Shown piece after piece: positions 47,787-61,362 of a DNA stretch of 64,000 nucleotides; positions within the stretch are counted from its first letter, which is position 1, and each line of letters opens with the position of its first letter. The notes beneath the pieces were generated by a model. That model ran no database searches and was not told the DNA's origin. It saw nothing but the letters and a program-made list of their open reading frames with translations. Both the position numbers and the translations under genes were made by a program. Origin of the DNA: Blakeslea trispora. Lineage: Eukaryota; Mucoromycota; Mucoromycetes; Mucorales; Choanephoraceae. Location: the NCBI GenBank assembly GCA_025331445.1, contig JAIWNE010000022.1, positions 62,001 through 126,000 of the forward strand. Reading direction: 5' to 3'.

Positions 47787-48269
47787 TCAAGGTCGTAAAT
47801 CCCAATTAACACGGAATATCCTTTCAAATTTAGCTCTGTCGTAGATGTGAATCTGGTGATAGATCTTGTTCTTTAGGTTTTTAGCATAATCGAAAAGTTG
47901 GTTTACTAGTGCATTCGTGCTTTCCCTATGAGCTCCATAGCCATTTGCAATATCGTTTTGGATTTGCCTTAATTTATTGCTCATATTGACAAACAGCTCA
48001 ACATATTCAGGCGCGTAAACATAGATATAGACTTCGCCATATGGAAATTTGTCGTTTCCGTCAAAGAGTGTTGTTTTGTCTTTGGAGTAGCATCCCTGAC
48101 TCATTTCTTGCACCGCATCTTTACCATTTTGAACAGACTCTTTCTTGCTAAAATCAATACTATAAACCCTGTTGATCAATCCTTGAAAATGGTCTAGCTT
48201 GTGCCAATTACGAGCACTTTTCAAGCGATTGATGTTCCACACTGATTCTTCGTATGTAAGGTTTTCCAT
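47787..48269 (-). CDS. hypothetical 160-aa protein
   Basis: Uninterrupted minus-strand frame. I chose the internal ATG at 48269 (MENLTYEESVWNI) because a TATA box lies about 70 bases upstream, inside the longer frame that opens at 48365 (which would give 192 aa). The sequence is mixed in composition, with no low complexity and good protein character: NWHKLDHFQGLINRVYSID, FPYGEVYIYVYAPEYVELF and a helical C-terminus ending VNWDLRP. No signal peptide, membrane segment or familiar motif. It could be a lineage-specific gene or the surviving exon of a larger one. Confidence 0.5.
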   Translation of the reverse strand: MENLTYEESVWNINRLKSARNWHKLDHFQGLINRVYSIDFSKKESVQNGKDAVQEMSQGCYSKDKTTLFDGNDKFPYGEVYIYVYAPEYVELFVNMSNKLRQIQNDIANGYGAHRESTNALVNQLFDYAKNLKNKIYHQIHIYDRAKFERIFRVNWDLRP

Positions 48270-49859
48270 CCTTTTTTCTTTTGTATAAAAGCAATGTTGA
48301 AACGAGCGAAAAATGAGGGTTCGTTGAAAATACCTCTCTTTATACTGCTCTTTTAGATTGGACAAAAGATTTAGTGGTACAGATAGAAAAACAAGCTGAT
48401 AGGAAGTGCAAACTTGTTTGAGAAATTCGTTTTAAAAAAAAGAGTACTTGTGCATCTGTAAACTGAATATACATAGTTGCTCAATGGTCCTTTTTACTTG
48501 ACAAATATGTTGCATGATTTCATCTTTTATGATTTCTTGCGATAGATCATATTGCTATATGCCAAGTAGCCCTACCTCGCACACCAATGAAACCCTCTTT
48601 TTTAGATTTTCACAAAAACCTGCTAGGGAAAGAAGCATGAAGATCGGCGCCATATGGAGATAGCATGACTCATCTAGTATGGGCGTCCCTAACTTTTTAT
48701 TTATTTGATTTACAAAAGAGGAAAGAGATAGGTGAAGACTTGATTTGTTGTTGACAAATCTCATTGGATCAATGTCCCTAAGTGTGTCAAGACTGATTGA
48801 TGTTCTTTTGGTGTACCAAATTGCTGTGTACAGTACTGATTACTTTTTTTTTTATTTTCTCGACACAATGATACATTATGTACAATGGATAAAAAAATAA
48901 TTGCCTTTTTTTACTTCAACATCTAACAGTAACTATCGAATTGCACTGAGCATGGGAAGATCTATATAGCCTATTTAACCCTTCCGGTGAATATGCCGGA
49001 TACGGATACGTATACGGATACAATTCCGTGATCAAATGTACTGATGAGAGCAACAGAGGGATATCAGAGCATCATACATGCTGCAATGAGTACATATTGA
49101 TCTGAGTCTATGGGGGGTGGGATGATAGAGCATGTAAAGCAGATATGACATACTTTGATTCAACCATTCTTGCCTATCCGAAATAGTACAATGAATGCAT
49201 CACGTGGAGAAACATGTAAAGCAATGAGAGATCCATCTTCCTTCTGTAAGAGAGAGTGAGAGAGAGTGAGAGTGAGAGGTTCACTATCAATTATCGTCAC
49301 ACCTTCTTTACTATGTTGTCTGAGCACTTCATCAACTTGTATGCAATTACTGAGAGAGAAAAAGGACTGAGAGTACCACATACTATCAAGTGAAAAGAAT
49401 AAGCCTTGAATATGCAAACATGTATGAGATCAGTAGAGTGCTTCTCAAACAAAAGCACACCTTGTTAAAGCACTATTGCTGTTCAACATGAGAGAGATAA
49501 AAGACTGGAAGTATATGCATGAATCTTGAGGATGGATCATGAAGCAACTGATAAGCATAATAGAGTGTGTAGAGGATGTTCATCATTCCATCCAAGTCAG
49601 GTAGAGATTAGGTTTGATCAAGCAGTAGATTTAGACAGGTTGATCACATAAGAGTAACAGTAATCGAGCAACCTAGTGTCAGTCAGTAGAATGCTTATTG
49701 AATGTAGGCACAATTTACTGAATTGATTGAACTCTTATTCATTCAACAAAATTAAGTGATCAAGAAATGCATCTTTAGCGAGCAAAAAGAAAAAAAGTAA
49801 AAAAAGGAAAAGTAAGATTTTATAACAAGTATTTATTTATTGGATTTATAACAACATAA
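48270..49859. other. gene-poor region
   Basis: Contains a small set of GGATACG-type repeats (48993-49022, with the palindrome CGTATACG), GA/GAGTGA-rich simple sequence at 49250-49278, and one protein-like 85-codon minus-strand frame (49160-49417) for which no start, splice partner or family could be found. It ends at the candidate LTR. Confidence 0.45.
48338..48344 (-). promoter_or_regulatory. TATA box of the 160-aa hypothetical gene
   Basis: Minus-strand TATAAAG in GCAGTATAAAGAGAGG, about 70 bases before the preferred ATG at 48269. It is the main reason for choosing the shorter start. Confidence 0.45.
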
Positions 49860-50543
49860 TGTTAGAAGTCTATTAGCCAGTTTGTTACAACTGTTTCCAA
49901 GGGTAACCAATCGTGGAGGTTGACTTCAATCTACCCTCTTCTCTAGCTCACGGTGCGAGATACCGCCTGAGTGACCTCGTAAGGTAAAACAGGGGAAGAC
50001 CATACCAACGTCCTACTGAGGATCCCTAGGGGTTGACGACAAGCAATGAGAGCAAAGGTAACCAATACCCTCAAAGTGTCGCATATGTCAAAGACTCGAA
50101 AGGAAAAAGAGTGTCATATTTCGTATGAAGAAAACATAACTTGTATGCTAGGGGTACCCACCCTCCCCGCTCTTCATCTTCCATAAGCACTCCCCGAATT
50201 GCTTCTAATATCCACGTCTGAACCTGCCTAGTAAAGAGCCATAGCTCAAAGAACCACAGCTCTCACTTGACTAGGGTAGCCAGCATACGTCCAGGCATCA
50301 CCCTCTCTCTCTCCCTCTAACTCTCTCTAACGAAAAAGAAAGAAAGAAAGAAAAAAAGTGAAGCTGTCACATCCTGAGTGAGAGTATCCTCCCCTTTAAC
50401 TCCAACTCCTAGCTCTCTTATTCTCTACTGCTCCCTCACTGAAGGGGACTAAAAAGCAAAAGAATAGTCATGCGAGAAGGAAGAAAGAGATCAGCAAAAG
50501 AGAAAGTCCAACACTGCTACGAAATCAGGAGGGCACCCTTTCA
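49860..50543. mobile_element. candidate solo LTR (684 bp) with target-site duplication
   Basis: A block that starts TGTTAGAAG and ends CCCTTTCA (TG...CA ends). It is flanked on both sides by the same 7 bases, AACATAA (49853-49859 and 50544-50550). Its base composition is visibly richer in G+C than the surrounding DNA, and it contains a GAAAGAAAG purine tract at ~50334-50357. There is no internal coding region. These are features of a solo long terminal repeat left by recombination of an LTR retrotransposon. A 7-bp duplication is longer than the usual 4-6 bp, and no second copy is in the window, so this remains a candidate. Confidence 0.45.
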
Positions 50544-51637
50544 AACATAACAGCAGCCAACGCGTCTATCGAAAAGATGTCATTCACGCCGGTCTCTCTT
50601 GCAACTGTACATTACTGAAGAAACAGTAACGAGCTGCCTCAGTCTGTGCGATAGCAAGAATCACCTTGCCCTTGAAGAGAAAAAAAAAAGAGAAAAAAAA
50701 ATAGGGCGAATTTTTTTTCCTCTATATGAAAATTGCCTCCTCCTCCCTGCTTTTTCAAAAGCAGTCATACTGATGACGTAGCACATCGTTCAGCATATGT
50801 TATTCTCTCTTTCTCTCTCTTTCTTTATGTAACTGATATAATACAGAACGAAAGAAGATCAACAACAGGCAAAAGACTCGTTTAGTTATGCAGCTAATGA
50901 CTTTGAATATAAAACTCCTATACAATTGCAGTGACACATAGCCAACACCAAAATTATGCGGAGCAAGAAAAAAGGTACTTTTGTCAGGTTCAGGAAACAA
51001 TAGGAAGTTAAATATCTTGCCAAGTACAGTAAGAACAAGCATCAATAGAACAATTCAAACTAGTCAACCATGTCTGTCACTGAAATAGCCTAATAGTCGT
51101 AAAAAGACAATAGTGAGACGCATTCAATTGCAAAGAATTGCTTGGTCACTTTTCTGATAAACATAAATCATTAAATAAATGCTGAAGTCTATTCAGCCAA
51201 TTGTAAGGAAAAGAAAGAAAAAAAAGGGCAATGCTATAGAATGCCATTTGATATAAACAGCTAATGTCTGAAAGCTGATCAGTCTTGTTCGATTCACTCT
51301 AGAACAAAGGTATTCTGCTCAACTAGAGATGCATTGTTTGTATTCTATAAAGACTTGGATCCGAGCACTGGGTTATTTTGAGTTCTTTTCTGAATAATAA
51401 CCATCAAGATCAAGAACTAGTTATTCGGGATGTTTCGCGGGATATTTCTTCTCTCTCCCTCACATAAAGATGCGCATTTTTCTTTTTACTATATGATCAA
51501 AAACCAGAATTGATTCTAGAGGATAACTCAAGAACATCCCTATTGCCTAAAAAATTAGCAATTTGCTCTAGAGCAGCAAATACAGAGAACAAATAAAAGT
51601 CAATAGAAGCCTTCTGCCTTCTTCTTCTTTATTTGCT
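50544..51637. other. intergenic region
   Basis: About 1.1 kb between the LTR-like block and the DED1 3' end. CT-rich tracts at 50803-50826 and A-rich tracts at 50672-50702. No gene or RNA recognised. Confidence 0.5.
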
Positions 51638-53251
<1,614 letters not shown>

Positions 53252-53473
53252 TGTTGGAAAAAAAAAAGTAGAAAAATCAATGATGTCTTTTTTTTTCGAA
53301 TTTAACTTGATTGAGTAATAAGAGCCAATCGTGTGCTATTTATTGAAATATACTTTATTTTCCGCACTTGGTGGCTTTTTATATGTGTGTATTTAAGAGG
53401 AGTCTGGGATAAAAACAACCAAAAAAAAAAGGCATAAAGTATCTTTTTCTTCTTTTACTATAGACTCAACATA
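53252..53473. promoter_or_regulatory. shared divergent promoter of DED1 and BRE1
   Basis: 222 bp between divergent starts, with T/A runs and GGCTTTTTATATGTG (TATA-like, near 53375). Assigned by position. Confidence 0.4.
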
Positions 53474-56436
53474 ATGACTACACCACCTGAAAAAAGAAAA
53501 TTAAAGCATAATTTAGCAGAGAGTACTCCCTCTTCTTCTTCTTCTTCTTCAATACCTATCTCTCGTCCTCCTCTCAAGAAACGATTCACCGGATCCTATC
53601 AGATACAGCCAGTGACACCCACTACAGAAAAAGCACCTATCCTGACAATGGAAGAAACACCTCTCTCTCCTTCTCCTCCACCCGTAGATACTGTAAACAT
53701 GAATCATGTAAAACTATCACCACAGGTTGACTCATTTTCATTCTTTTTAGCATCATCTACAACAATACACAAAGGCTGAATTATTACAGCGTATGCGGTC
53801 AGAAAAAGTAAAGTGAGCCCATGTTAGTTTCTTTTTTTTTGTTTGTCTATTGACTAAAGTGTAATATGTAGGATAAACTGAGTCAATACGAAAAGCGACA
53901 CGAGACAATGGAAGAAAGATACCTAGACAAAGAAATCCAACAAAGTCTGTTGCGTATCGACTGGAGTCTAGTAAGAACCACCATTCACTGTCAATTGCTC
54001 TGTCTTGAGAAAAGTTCTCTATTTTTTTTTTATCTTTAGATTCAATCCGAAATCACCTTTATGACTAAACTATTGGTGACAGTAGAGACAGCACAACCAC
54101 CAGGTAAATGGGTATTTATCTAGCATTTATCATTAAATCCGAAATAACAATGGCTTGTGAACTCACTGCTTATAAAGCTGTGCCTTCTCGTACACTCAGC
54201 TTAGAACAACAAAAGGAATGGAATGATGCAAACCAGATGGCCATCAAACAACTCTGTACAAAAGTACTCACTCGCCTTCAGACATGGTCACAACAGGTCG
54301 AGTTGATTGAACATAACTTTCGTTCTCAGCATGATAAGATGCAACAGCGTTTGATCGTATCTGATTGGCTAAAAGACGAGATTCAAGATTTGCAGACAAG
54401 CTATAAACGAGGCCAACATGTGCTGAGTGATCTACAAAAGAGTCTAGACAGTCTGTTGGATCAAACTGACCTTGTCAAGAGTAATGTTACCATTGCCAAG
54501 ACAGAACTGGATGCAGCCAAAGTCAGACTAGAGGCCTGTGTAGATGAATTGAATGCAGCCTGTAAGAGACGGGATCGTATCAAACCCACTCAAGAATTGC
54601 CCAAGGAAGACACGACACAAAAGAAAAAGAAAGAAATCGTCGTACCCACCTTACCCGACACTAAAATGGACGAACACCCCTTGATCTTGTCAGCCAGAGA
54701 AAAGGAATTTGAGATGTTGAAGCGTGATCGACAGTTACTGCTAAGAGAAGAAGAACGGCTGTTATCTATGTTTAGCCTGACAGAGGATCGTTTAAGCGAG
54801 ACAGAGTATGTAAAGACACTGAAGCTCAGCATTGAACATTACCGGGATCGTTGTTATCATCTGGATCAACGCCGTATAGAGATCGAACGAGAGACGGACC
54901 GAATTACAGCTGCACGTCAACAGTTGGTGGAGCAGATGAAATCAGAAAAGATAGCTCAGTCCATGGCCATGGAGGGGGAGATGAAACGACTGGAGAACGA
55001 TCTGGCTCGTATCCGAGGTCAGAGAGATCATTTCCAGCTGTTGGTTGAGGAACAAAAGACAAAGGAGCACCGAGAAAAGGAAGCACAGGATAAGATGGTT
55101 ACCTTTGCTCATCAGGGCAAGCAGCGTGTAATTGCGCTGATGAGTCGAATTGAGAAACTGAAACAAGAGTCTTCAATGCCATTAGCGAAAGAATTTGAAG
55201 ATTTCAAGCAACTGAAAGAAAAGACAAGGTAAACCTAGCACATCTTTAAAGAAAGTGAGGTATTGATATGTTTGTTTTAGTCATGTTCGTCTCTTGCTGT
55301 CTAGTCTAGAGATGATGGAAAAGAGAGAACGACCCAAAGAAGAGGATGTGGCTTATTTAAGGCAATACCTAGACAACTGGAAGCAACAACCTTCCATTGA
55401 GGCCTATGATCAACTCTTGCTTGAATCACAACAACTGTCATTGATGATTGAATTTCTGGAATCCAATGAAAGCCATCTGTTGGAATCCATTGATCACGTG
55501 GCCAGTATCTACAATAAGCTTGAAGAACAACAAAAGAAAGTGTTTGATATTGCTCATAAGCGGGATCAAGCTACCAAGTTACAGGCCGAGGTACGGAACC
55601 AGAGAGTGGATGATCATGATACAGCAAGACTCATTTTTATCTGACTATAGAAAATGAAATATGCTCAAACATTCAGTCAGCTAACAAGCGACAAAGAAAA
55701 GTTAACCATGACTGTTCAGAAGCTAAGAGCCACAAAGGAAGCACGTCAAGAGGTGATTAAACAATTGATGGAGAAAGAAAAGGCACTAGAGCATCAAGTG
55801 GTAAAGAAACATTATATAGATAGGGTGTTTGCTATGTCTGACTCACGTGACTTTATAGAACGATAAAGAAGAGACTATCTGTAAATTAAGACGTACGATA
55901 GAAGAAGACAAGACAGATCTAGAAGATATCAATCATCTCTGTGAAGATTATCGCATCTCTATAGAACAGAACGATAAGATGGTGAATGAAGTGAGTAGAG
56001 ACAATGATAGTATGGACAAAGAAATAACAACAGTATGATTAGCTTCAAAAGATGTTGAAAGAGAAACAAAAAGCACTGGATGAAGAAAGCAAACTACAAC
56101 AACAAACAGAGGAATCTCACGAGAAACTAAAACGTAAATGGGACAAGATTTCACAAGGAGAGAATCCAGCAGAACAACAGTTGATTGATGAATGTGAAGA
56201 ATTAAGGGTACATTATAAAACTCAAACTAAAGAAAAAGAAAGACATCTCATCTCTATTATAGGCTTTGTTGAAATGTAGTACATGCAGACAACGATTTAG
56301 AACACACATCTTGATACGTTGTATGCATACTTTTTGTAAGCATTGTATTGATGCACGATTAGAGACAAGACAGAGACGATGTCCTACTTGTAGTGAACCA
56401 TTTGGTGCTAATGATGTAAAGAACTTTTATTTGTAA
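53474..56436 (+). CDS. BRE1: BRE1 E3 ubiquitin ligase
   Basis: Ten exons: 53474-53692, 53751-53807, 53872-53970, 54040-54103, 54178-55228, 55281-55590, 55651-55800, 55859-55990, 56043-56207, 56263-56436; 806 aa. Bre1 works with Rad6 to monoubiquitinate histone H2B, needed for Set1 and Dot1 methylation and for transcription elongation. After a Ser/Pro-rich N-terminus the protein is almost entirely coiled coil (residues ~90-745). The last exon encodes a complete C3HC4 RING: LKCSTCRQRF, CMHTFCKHCID, ARLETRQRRCPTC, FGANDVKNFYL, the Bre1/RNF20 signature. Several introns contain in-frame ATGs or open frames. The 54104-54177 acceptor is chosen by frame only and is the least certain. Confidence 0.92.
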
Positions 56437-56520
56437 ATTGTAGTCACTCTTTTTTTTTTCTCTTTTCTTTTGTTTATTTTTTTTTTGGTTTGCAACACCT
56501 CTTTTCTTCTTCTTTTTTGA

Positions 56521-57845
56521 ATGTCATTAACCAATGAACTTGAAAGTCTTATTTATTGGTCAAAAAGAGCTTCTTCTGTCAAGTTTAAAAGACCTGAGAA
56601 TAAAGCTGTTGAACATGATTTAAACCATTTTAAAAAACGTCGATTATTACGTGATGCGAGACCCGATGAGTATAATCTAAAAGCACTCTGTGCTAGTGAT
56701 CAAACTATTGCTCGTAGGTAAAAAAAAAAAAAAAAAATTAGATGGATAATAAGCCTAGTAAGACAGTCATTCACTCTCTATAGATTTGAACAAGAGTTGA
56801 ATGCAGAGAATGCAGTCACTACAGATGCTATGGCTATTGAAAGACGCCTTTATCTACTAAAAGAGATGAGTGACATGAGTGGGGATACTTTGTTATGTCG
56901 TCAAGTAGACCAGCAAATGGAAAATTATGCTAGAGCTCAATCCAACCTTCAAGAATTAACTGAACAATATCATAAAGTAAAAAAAACAAACAAATTGAAT
57001 GACCATCTAGAAGAATACACACAATCTGACACATTCAGAATAGCATCAACAGAGTATGGTATCTGTGCCTATGGAACCACCTGTAGAACAAAAGAAAGAG
57101 ATAGATCAAGAGATTGAACAGTGTAGACAGCGTAATCAACAGCTAGAAGAAGAACTAGTCCGTCGTCGTCGTCGATTGGCTGATTTGAGAAAGAGCAAGG
57201 CAGAACACCAGATGATTCATCAGAAACTAAGGCTACTTCAACAGGACCATGTACGCCATACAGAAAAGGATCATCAGCTAGCTCAGTTAAAACGAGAGAT
57301 GAAAGAGAAAAAGAGGCTGCTGGAGACATTGACAGAACCGAATGGTGTCCGTTCATTACAACAACAAGTGCTCTTGAGTCTAAAGACTGTGGAAGATTTA
57401 GTGGATGCTTCAGCACTATTACAGACATTAGAGCCTAAATCCACCACATCACCTACATTAAGGTAAAAAAAAAAATAGCATGATAATGCATCATAAAAAA
57501 AAGAAGAGCTTAATTCATCAAGTATATAGTCATGCCTATCGTCCTTGGTTTCAATCGGTTGTTCAAGGTCATGTCAGCATACAGTATCCAAGACCTCCTC
57601 TGATTGGATCCCCTCTAACCATCCATTACACTCAAGAACAACAGGTGAAAGCACGTATCCTATTGAAATTAGTAGAAGATGGTGATATACCCCTGACTGA
57701 TTTGACACGCTTTATTGAGTCCTTTGCTACTGAGCATGGATTTGATCCTAAAGAAGCATCTCAGTGTATTCATAAATTAGTAGGTCATCAATTGGTGATG
57801 ATAGACCATACAGAGACAGATAGTATTGTGAAGCTATTATTATAA
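56521..57845 (+). CDS. coiled-coil protein with C-terminal winged-helix-like domain
   Basis: Four exons: 56521-56717, 56784-56976, 57044-57462, 57530-57845; 374 aa. Starts 84 bp after BRE1. Residues 1-80 are basic and helical. Residues ~85-270 are long coiled coil (QEIEQCRQRNQQLEEELV, LRKSKAEHQMIHQKLRLLQ). After a short loop with YPRPPLIGSP, the last ~75 residues look like a winged helix (KARILLKLVEDGDIPLTDL...CIHKLVGHQLVMIDHTE). The layout recalls inner-kinetochore or other scaffold subunits, but I recognise no family. The last intron could instead end at 57508 (46 nt), adding seven residues. I prefer 57529 because 67 nt is typical. Confidence 0.75.
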
Positions 57846-57981
57846 GATAGAGAGAGAGAGAATAAAAAAGTCACGTTTTTTTTTTATTTTATTTTTAAAA
57901 AAGATGCCTAACCAACAAATTCTTCCCCTTTTTTTTATATTTTTTAATATTAGAAAAAAGAAAAAAAAAGACGAAAAACTC

Positions 57982-58792
57982 ATGTTCATTTCGCCCGAAT
58001 GTAAAGCCTATGAGAAATTCGCAGCCAACTATGCTGATGATCCGTTTCCCATCACCAAAACTAAAATGATACGCTATATCAAATTCCGTGCTCGATGCAG
58101 TACATTTCCTCAATACCTTTGTCATCTCGATCAACATCCTTTGCATGGTCCACAATGGCTTCAACAGATGAACAACGATCCTGATATCAAGAAACTGATG
58201 GAATTGACCATCAATTTATGGCCTGCCGGAGCAAAACGAACGACTAAACCATTGATTGGTCTAAGTCGCCATACAAGATCAGAATCACCTCTTTCTTCTA
58301 TCAACCTACCTTCACCATCACCACCCACTCCTCCTCCTCCTTTATATCCACAGGTACGCGTTATTCAGGGTCCGAATTCTAAAAAAGGTAATCTTTTTTT
58401 TTTCATTGAAAAAGAGGCGCGTCTGTGTATTCAACTATAAAATGGAATTAGGGTATATGGTCACTGATAAATCACCTCATGCACCTACTGTTGTCACTCC
58501 AACTGTTCGGCCATCACCTAATCCTCCTTCTAGACCCACTGTTTATTCACCTGTAAGTCCTGTTCCCAGCACCCAAAAGCGTCATACCTTAGAATTCGAA
58601 CAGATCTCGCGGTTCAGGCCTAAAGAGGAAGTTAGCCCACCAAAGCAATCCAAAAAGTTGAAAAAGAAGAATATGCATCATACACAATGGTTGGCTAAGG
58701 TGAAGCAACCGATGGTTGTCATTGAGAGACTCAAGTCTCCTTTGCAACAGGTGACTGTAGTGATTCCTCGTGAAGTTGCCATGATACCTTGA
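57982..58792 (+). CDS. proline-rich protein of unknown function
   Basis: Two exons: 57982-58387 and 58452-58792; 248 aa. The N-terminal ~90 residues (MFISPECKAYEKFAANYAD, PITKTKMIRYIKFRARC, FPQYLCHLDQHPLHGPQWL, DIKKLMELTINLWP) are compact and helical. The pattern of a Y..F...P....K...YI...A...T...YL..L then D..I..LM resembles the core-binding (SAM-like) domain of tyrosine recombinases, without any catalytic domain (weak inference). The rest is Pro/Ser/Thr-rich with basic patches. An in-frame ATG at 57904 would add 26 residues encoded by poly-T/A sequence, and I judged it leader. Confidence 0.65.
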
Positions 58793-59381
58793 GTGGGTAT
58801 GTGCCTCTAGACACACACACACACACACACACATACTATTTCTTTTGTAATAAATAAATAAATAAACCATAGGGTTATTTTGTATGTCAATGGCCTTTTG
58901 ATGATGTTGGGATTATTTAAACTCAGCATAATTTTTCATGCAATCGATAGATGGATTCAACACACCATTTTCTAATTCTAGCCTTTTACTCCATCTTTAT
59001 GCTCTTTTTTTTTCCCTTCTTTTTTTTTTCCTTAAAAATCTACTGTTGTCATTGTTTTCAATAATGTCATTGTCATGATATTTCCTTTAATAAAGAAATT
59101 CAATAGATTTTGATTTCAACTTGATGAAAATGATCCAATAATAAACGTGAATCAACAAGCAACAAGCACAGACCTTCTCTCTGATTGGCTAAAACCAAAG
59201 TCAGATGCTGGGATCTAATTTTAGATCAGGTGATACAATTTGTTTCCACCAATGATATCATCAGTCCATGCAAACACACCATCTTTCTCTCTCTCTCTCT
59301 CTCTCTTCTTTTCTCACTGCTTATTTCTTTCTCTCTTTCTTTTCTTTCTCTCTTTCTTTTTTCGTTATTCTTTTACAACAA
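58793..59381. other. intergenic region with microsatellites
   Basis: Contains a (CA)n run at 58810-58833, TAAATAAATAAATAAA at ~58850, T-runs near 59008-59031 and a long CT tract at 59284-59363 just before the MAF1 start. No gene recognised. Confidence 0.6.
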
Positions 59382-60352
59382 ATGAAATTTCTTGAGGTAG
59401 ACTCACTTGACCTGATCAACACAGCCTTTGTGTGGGAAACATCAGAATGTGTCTTGACTGGCAGAGTAGAAGCGTATTCATGTAAGTGTATCAGTATAGA
59501 GAGAAGCCAATAGACTTATCTTTCATTATAAAAAAAGGTAAATCTGCTGGCACAGATAAAAAGTTGTTCAAGACACTAGAAAGTCGATACAATACAGACC
59601 TGTTAGCACCTGGCTCCATCTCACCCGATGAGCTTCATATTGTCTCACCCTTTGGGCGTCTAACAGAAGCAGCACCCCGCAAGACATTCTTCTATCTCTT
59701 GGCCACGTTAAATGCTGCCTTTCCTGAACATGATTTTGAAGATGTCAGACCTGATCAATTTCTGAAATTGCCTTCTGTTGAACTTGTCATGAATTCAGTC
59801 AATACCACCTTGTTTAATCTAGGCAATGATGTGATTGTCAATCGATACAGGTAAACTAGAGAATGAGTCAATCAAAGAGGATTGTACTAAGCGTCTCTTC
59901 CTTATTAGATTATGGGATGTACTGGATGATATTGTACAGTTAGTGGATTGTGATGTCTATAGCTATAACCCTGATGTGGATGATGACCCAATGAATGAAG
60001 AAGAAGGTTATTTGTAAGTAAAGAAATAAGAGACACTTACTATCTACTTAATGTTGTTTATAAGGTGGTCCATGAATTACTTTTTCTTTAACCGAAAGTT
60101 AAAAAGAATGATATTCTTTAGTTGTAAGAGTGAAAGGTAAATTAAAAAAATATTAAGGGGGGAGAAATGGGAATAATAAACTAGTCTATAAATAGTATGA
60201 ATGCACCTACAGCTGAAGAATTGGAAGAAGAAATTATGACAGATGATAGTCAAAGGTAAATTCTATCATTCATACGTAAATGATCTATTTTGACAACATT
60301 TCTTTTTTTGTTTAGGCGTTATCATGATGACTTTGTTATGGAAGATCTGTAA
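59382..60352 (+). CDS. MAF1: MAF1, repressor of RNA polymerase III
   Basis: Six exons: 59382-59481, 59538-59850, 59909-60013, 60065-60136, 60196-60255, 60316-60352; 228 aa. Maf1 binds Pol III under stress or TOR inhibition and shuts down tRNA and 5S synthesis. Conserved parts: MKFLEVDSLDLIN, GRVEAYSCK (Cys codon split by intron 1), APRKTFFYLLATLNAAFPEHDF, SVNTTLF, LWDVLDDIVQLVDCDVYSYNPD, and EEGYLWSMNYFFFNRKLKRMIFFS, made across intron 3. The C-terminus is an acidic tail. It lacks the long Ser-rich insert of yeast Maf1 (395 aa) and is closer in size to human MAF1 (256 aa). Confidence 0.94.
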
Positions 60353-60867
60353 TTTACTATTATTTATATTATAATTATTATTATTATTATTGTTATTGTT
60401 ATTGTTTTCTTAGAATTTTTAATCATCACAATAAAGAATGTCAGTAGAATCACTTGTGTCATTTGAAATATCAAAAATAAATGACTTCATTTTCTTAAGG
60501 TAGCAGTGAATTTATCTGATGGTGATTTCGAAATAAGTTGTCAATTCAGGAACAAAAGTGTAAATGAAATTATAGTTTAAACAAACCATTTTATCTTTTA
60601 AAAAAGAAAGAATCTATCTATTGTGTGTGTGTGTGTGTGTGTGCCTTTTTTTTTTTTCTTGCTTTATTTTTTTTTCCCATCATCAAAGTCATGATGAAAT
60701 CTTTATTTTATGGTTTTTACTTAATTTGTTTAATGGCGTTTTTTTTTTTTTAATTTTTTGGGAATATATAAAAACCCTTTCTATCCCCTATTTTTTTATT
60801 TTTATTTTTTTATTTTATTTTATTTTATTTTATTTTATTATTATTTTCTATCTATTATCTTAATACT
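60353..60867. other. simple-sequence-rich intergenic region
   Basis: Low complexity throughout: (TTA/TTG)n at 60366-60402, (TG)11 at 60622-60643, T-runs, and (TTTTA)n at ~60811-60840 immediately before the zinc-finger start. Some of this is promoter and leader of the next gene. Confidence 0.6.
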
Positions 60868-61362
60868 ATGCAAATCAAAAGAACAAAGAACACAAAACCC
60901 AAGTTATTTCAATGCACTGGTTATGGTGATTGTAATATGGTGTTTACTCGAAGTGAACATTTAGCACGTCATGCAAGGAAACATACAGGCGAAAAACCCT
61001 TTTTATGCATTGTACCTGGCTGTAGCAAGGCCTTTAGTCGATTCGATAACATGATGCAACATACACAGACACATCGTAATTCACAACAACAAGAAGAATT
61101 AGTGATTCATCAGGCCAAGAAGACCACTCGAAGAACTCGATCCAGTACACCTACCAAGCATCGTTCATTACCTGCCCTATGTTCATCCTCTTCTTCGGAA
61201 GATGATGAAGAGGAAGAAGATTTACATCATCACCGTCGTCTTTCCGTGGCCGATCTCTGTAATCCACCTCAATTAAGCCTGGATCATCTAACCAAGGATG
61301 AATATGAAGCCATTGAAGGCTTGGATCGATTTCATAATAGTTTTCAATGTTTTTCACTCTAA
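60868..61362 (+). CDS. two-finger C2H2 transcription factor
   Basis: Single exon, 164 aa. Two tandem C2H2 fingers at residues ~16-69: [20 protein letters not shown] then, after [26 protein letters not shown]. The helix residues RSEHLxRH and SRFDNxxQH are those of the Msn2/Com2/Usv1-type fungal stress and nutrient regulators, which bind CCCCT-like elements. A basic stretch (KKTTRRTRS, possible nuclear signal), an acidic Asp/Glu run and a short C-terminal helix follow. It is much smaller than Msn2 (704 aa), so an upstream exon is possible, but the leader is pure T/A repeat and the ATG precedes a basic start. Confidence 0.85.
   Translation: MQIKRTKNTKPKLFQCTGYGDCNMVFTRSEHLARHARKHTGEKPFLCIVPGCSKAFSRFDNMMQHTQTHRNSQQQEELVIHQAKKTTRRTRSSTPTKHRSLPALCSSSSSEDDEEEEDLHHHRRLSVADLCNPPQLSLDHLTKDEYEAIEGLDRFHNSFQCFSL

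Noticed and set aside
49160..49417. 85-codon minus-strand ORF with protein-like text
   Set aside because: Starts without a good ATG, is partly translated from GAGTGA repeats, and has no exon partner or recognised family. Mentioned only as part of the gene-poor region.
53693..53750. Possible read-through of the BRE1 first exon into VNMNHVKLSPQ
   Set aside because: Using the later GT (CAG|GTTGAC) would leave a 25-nt intron. The donor at 53693 gives a normal 58-nt intron and an in-frame join.
59282..59363. Long CT tract that could encode a Leu/Ser-rich peptide
   Set aside because: Pyrimidine tract in the MAF1 promoter or leader, not coding.
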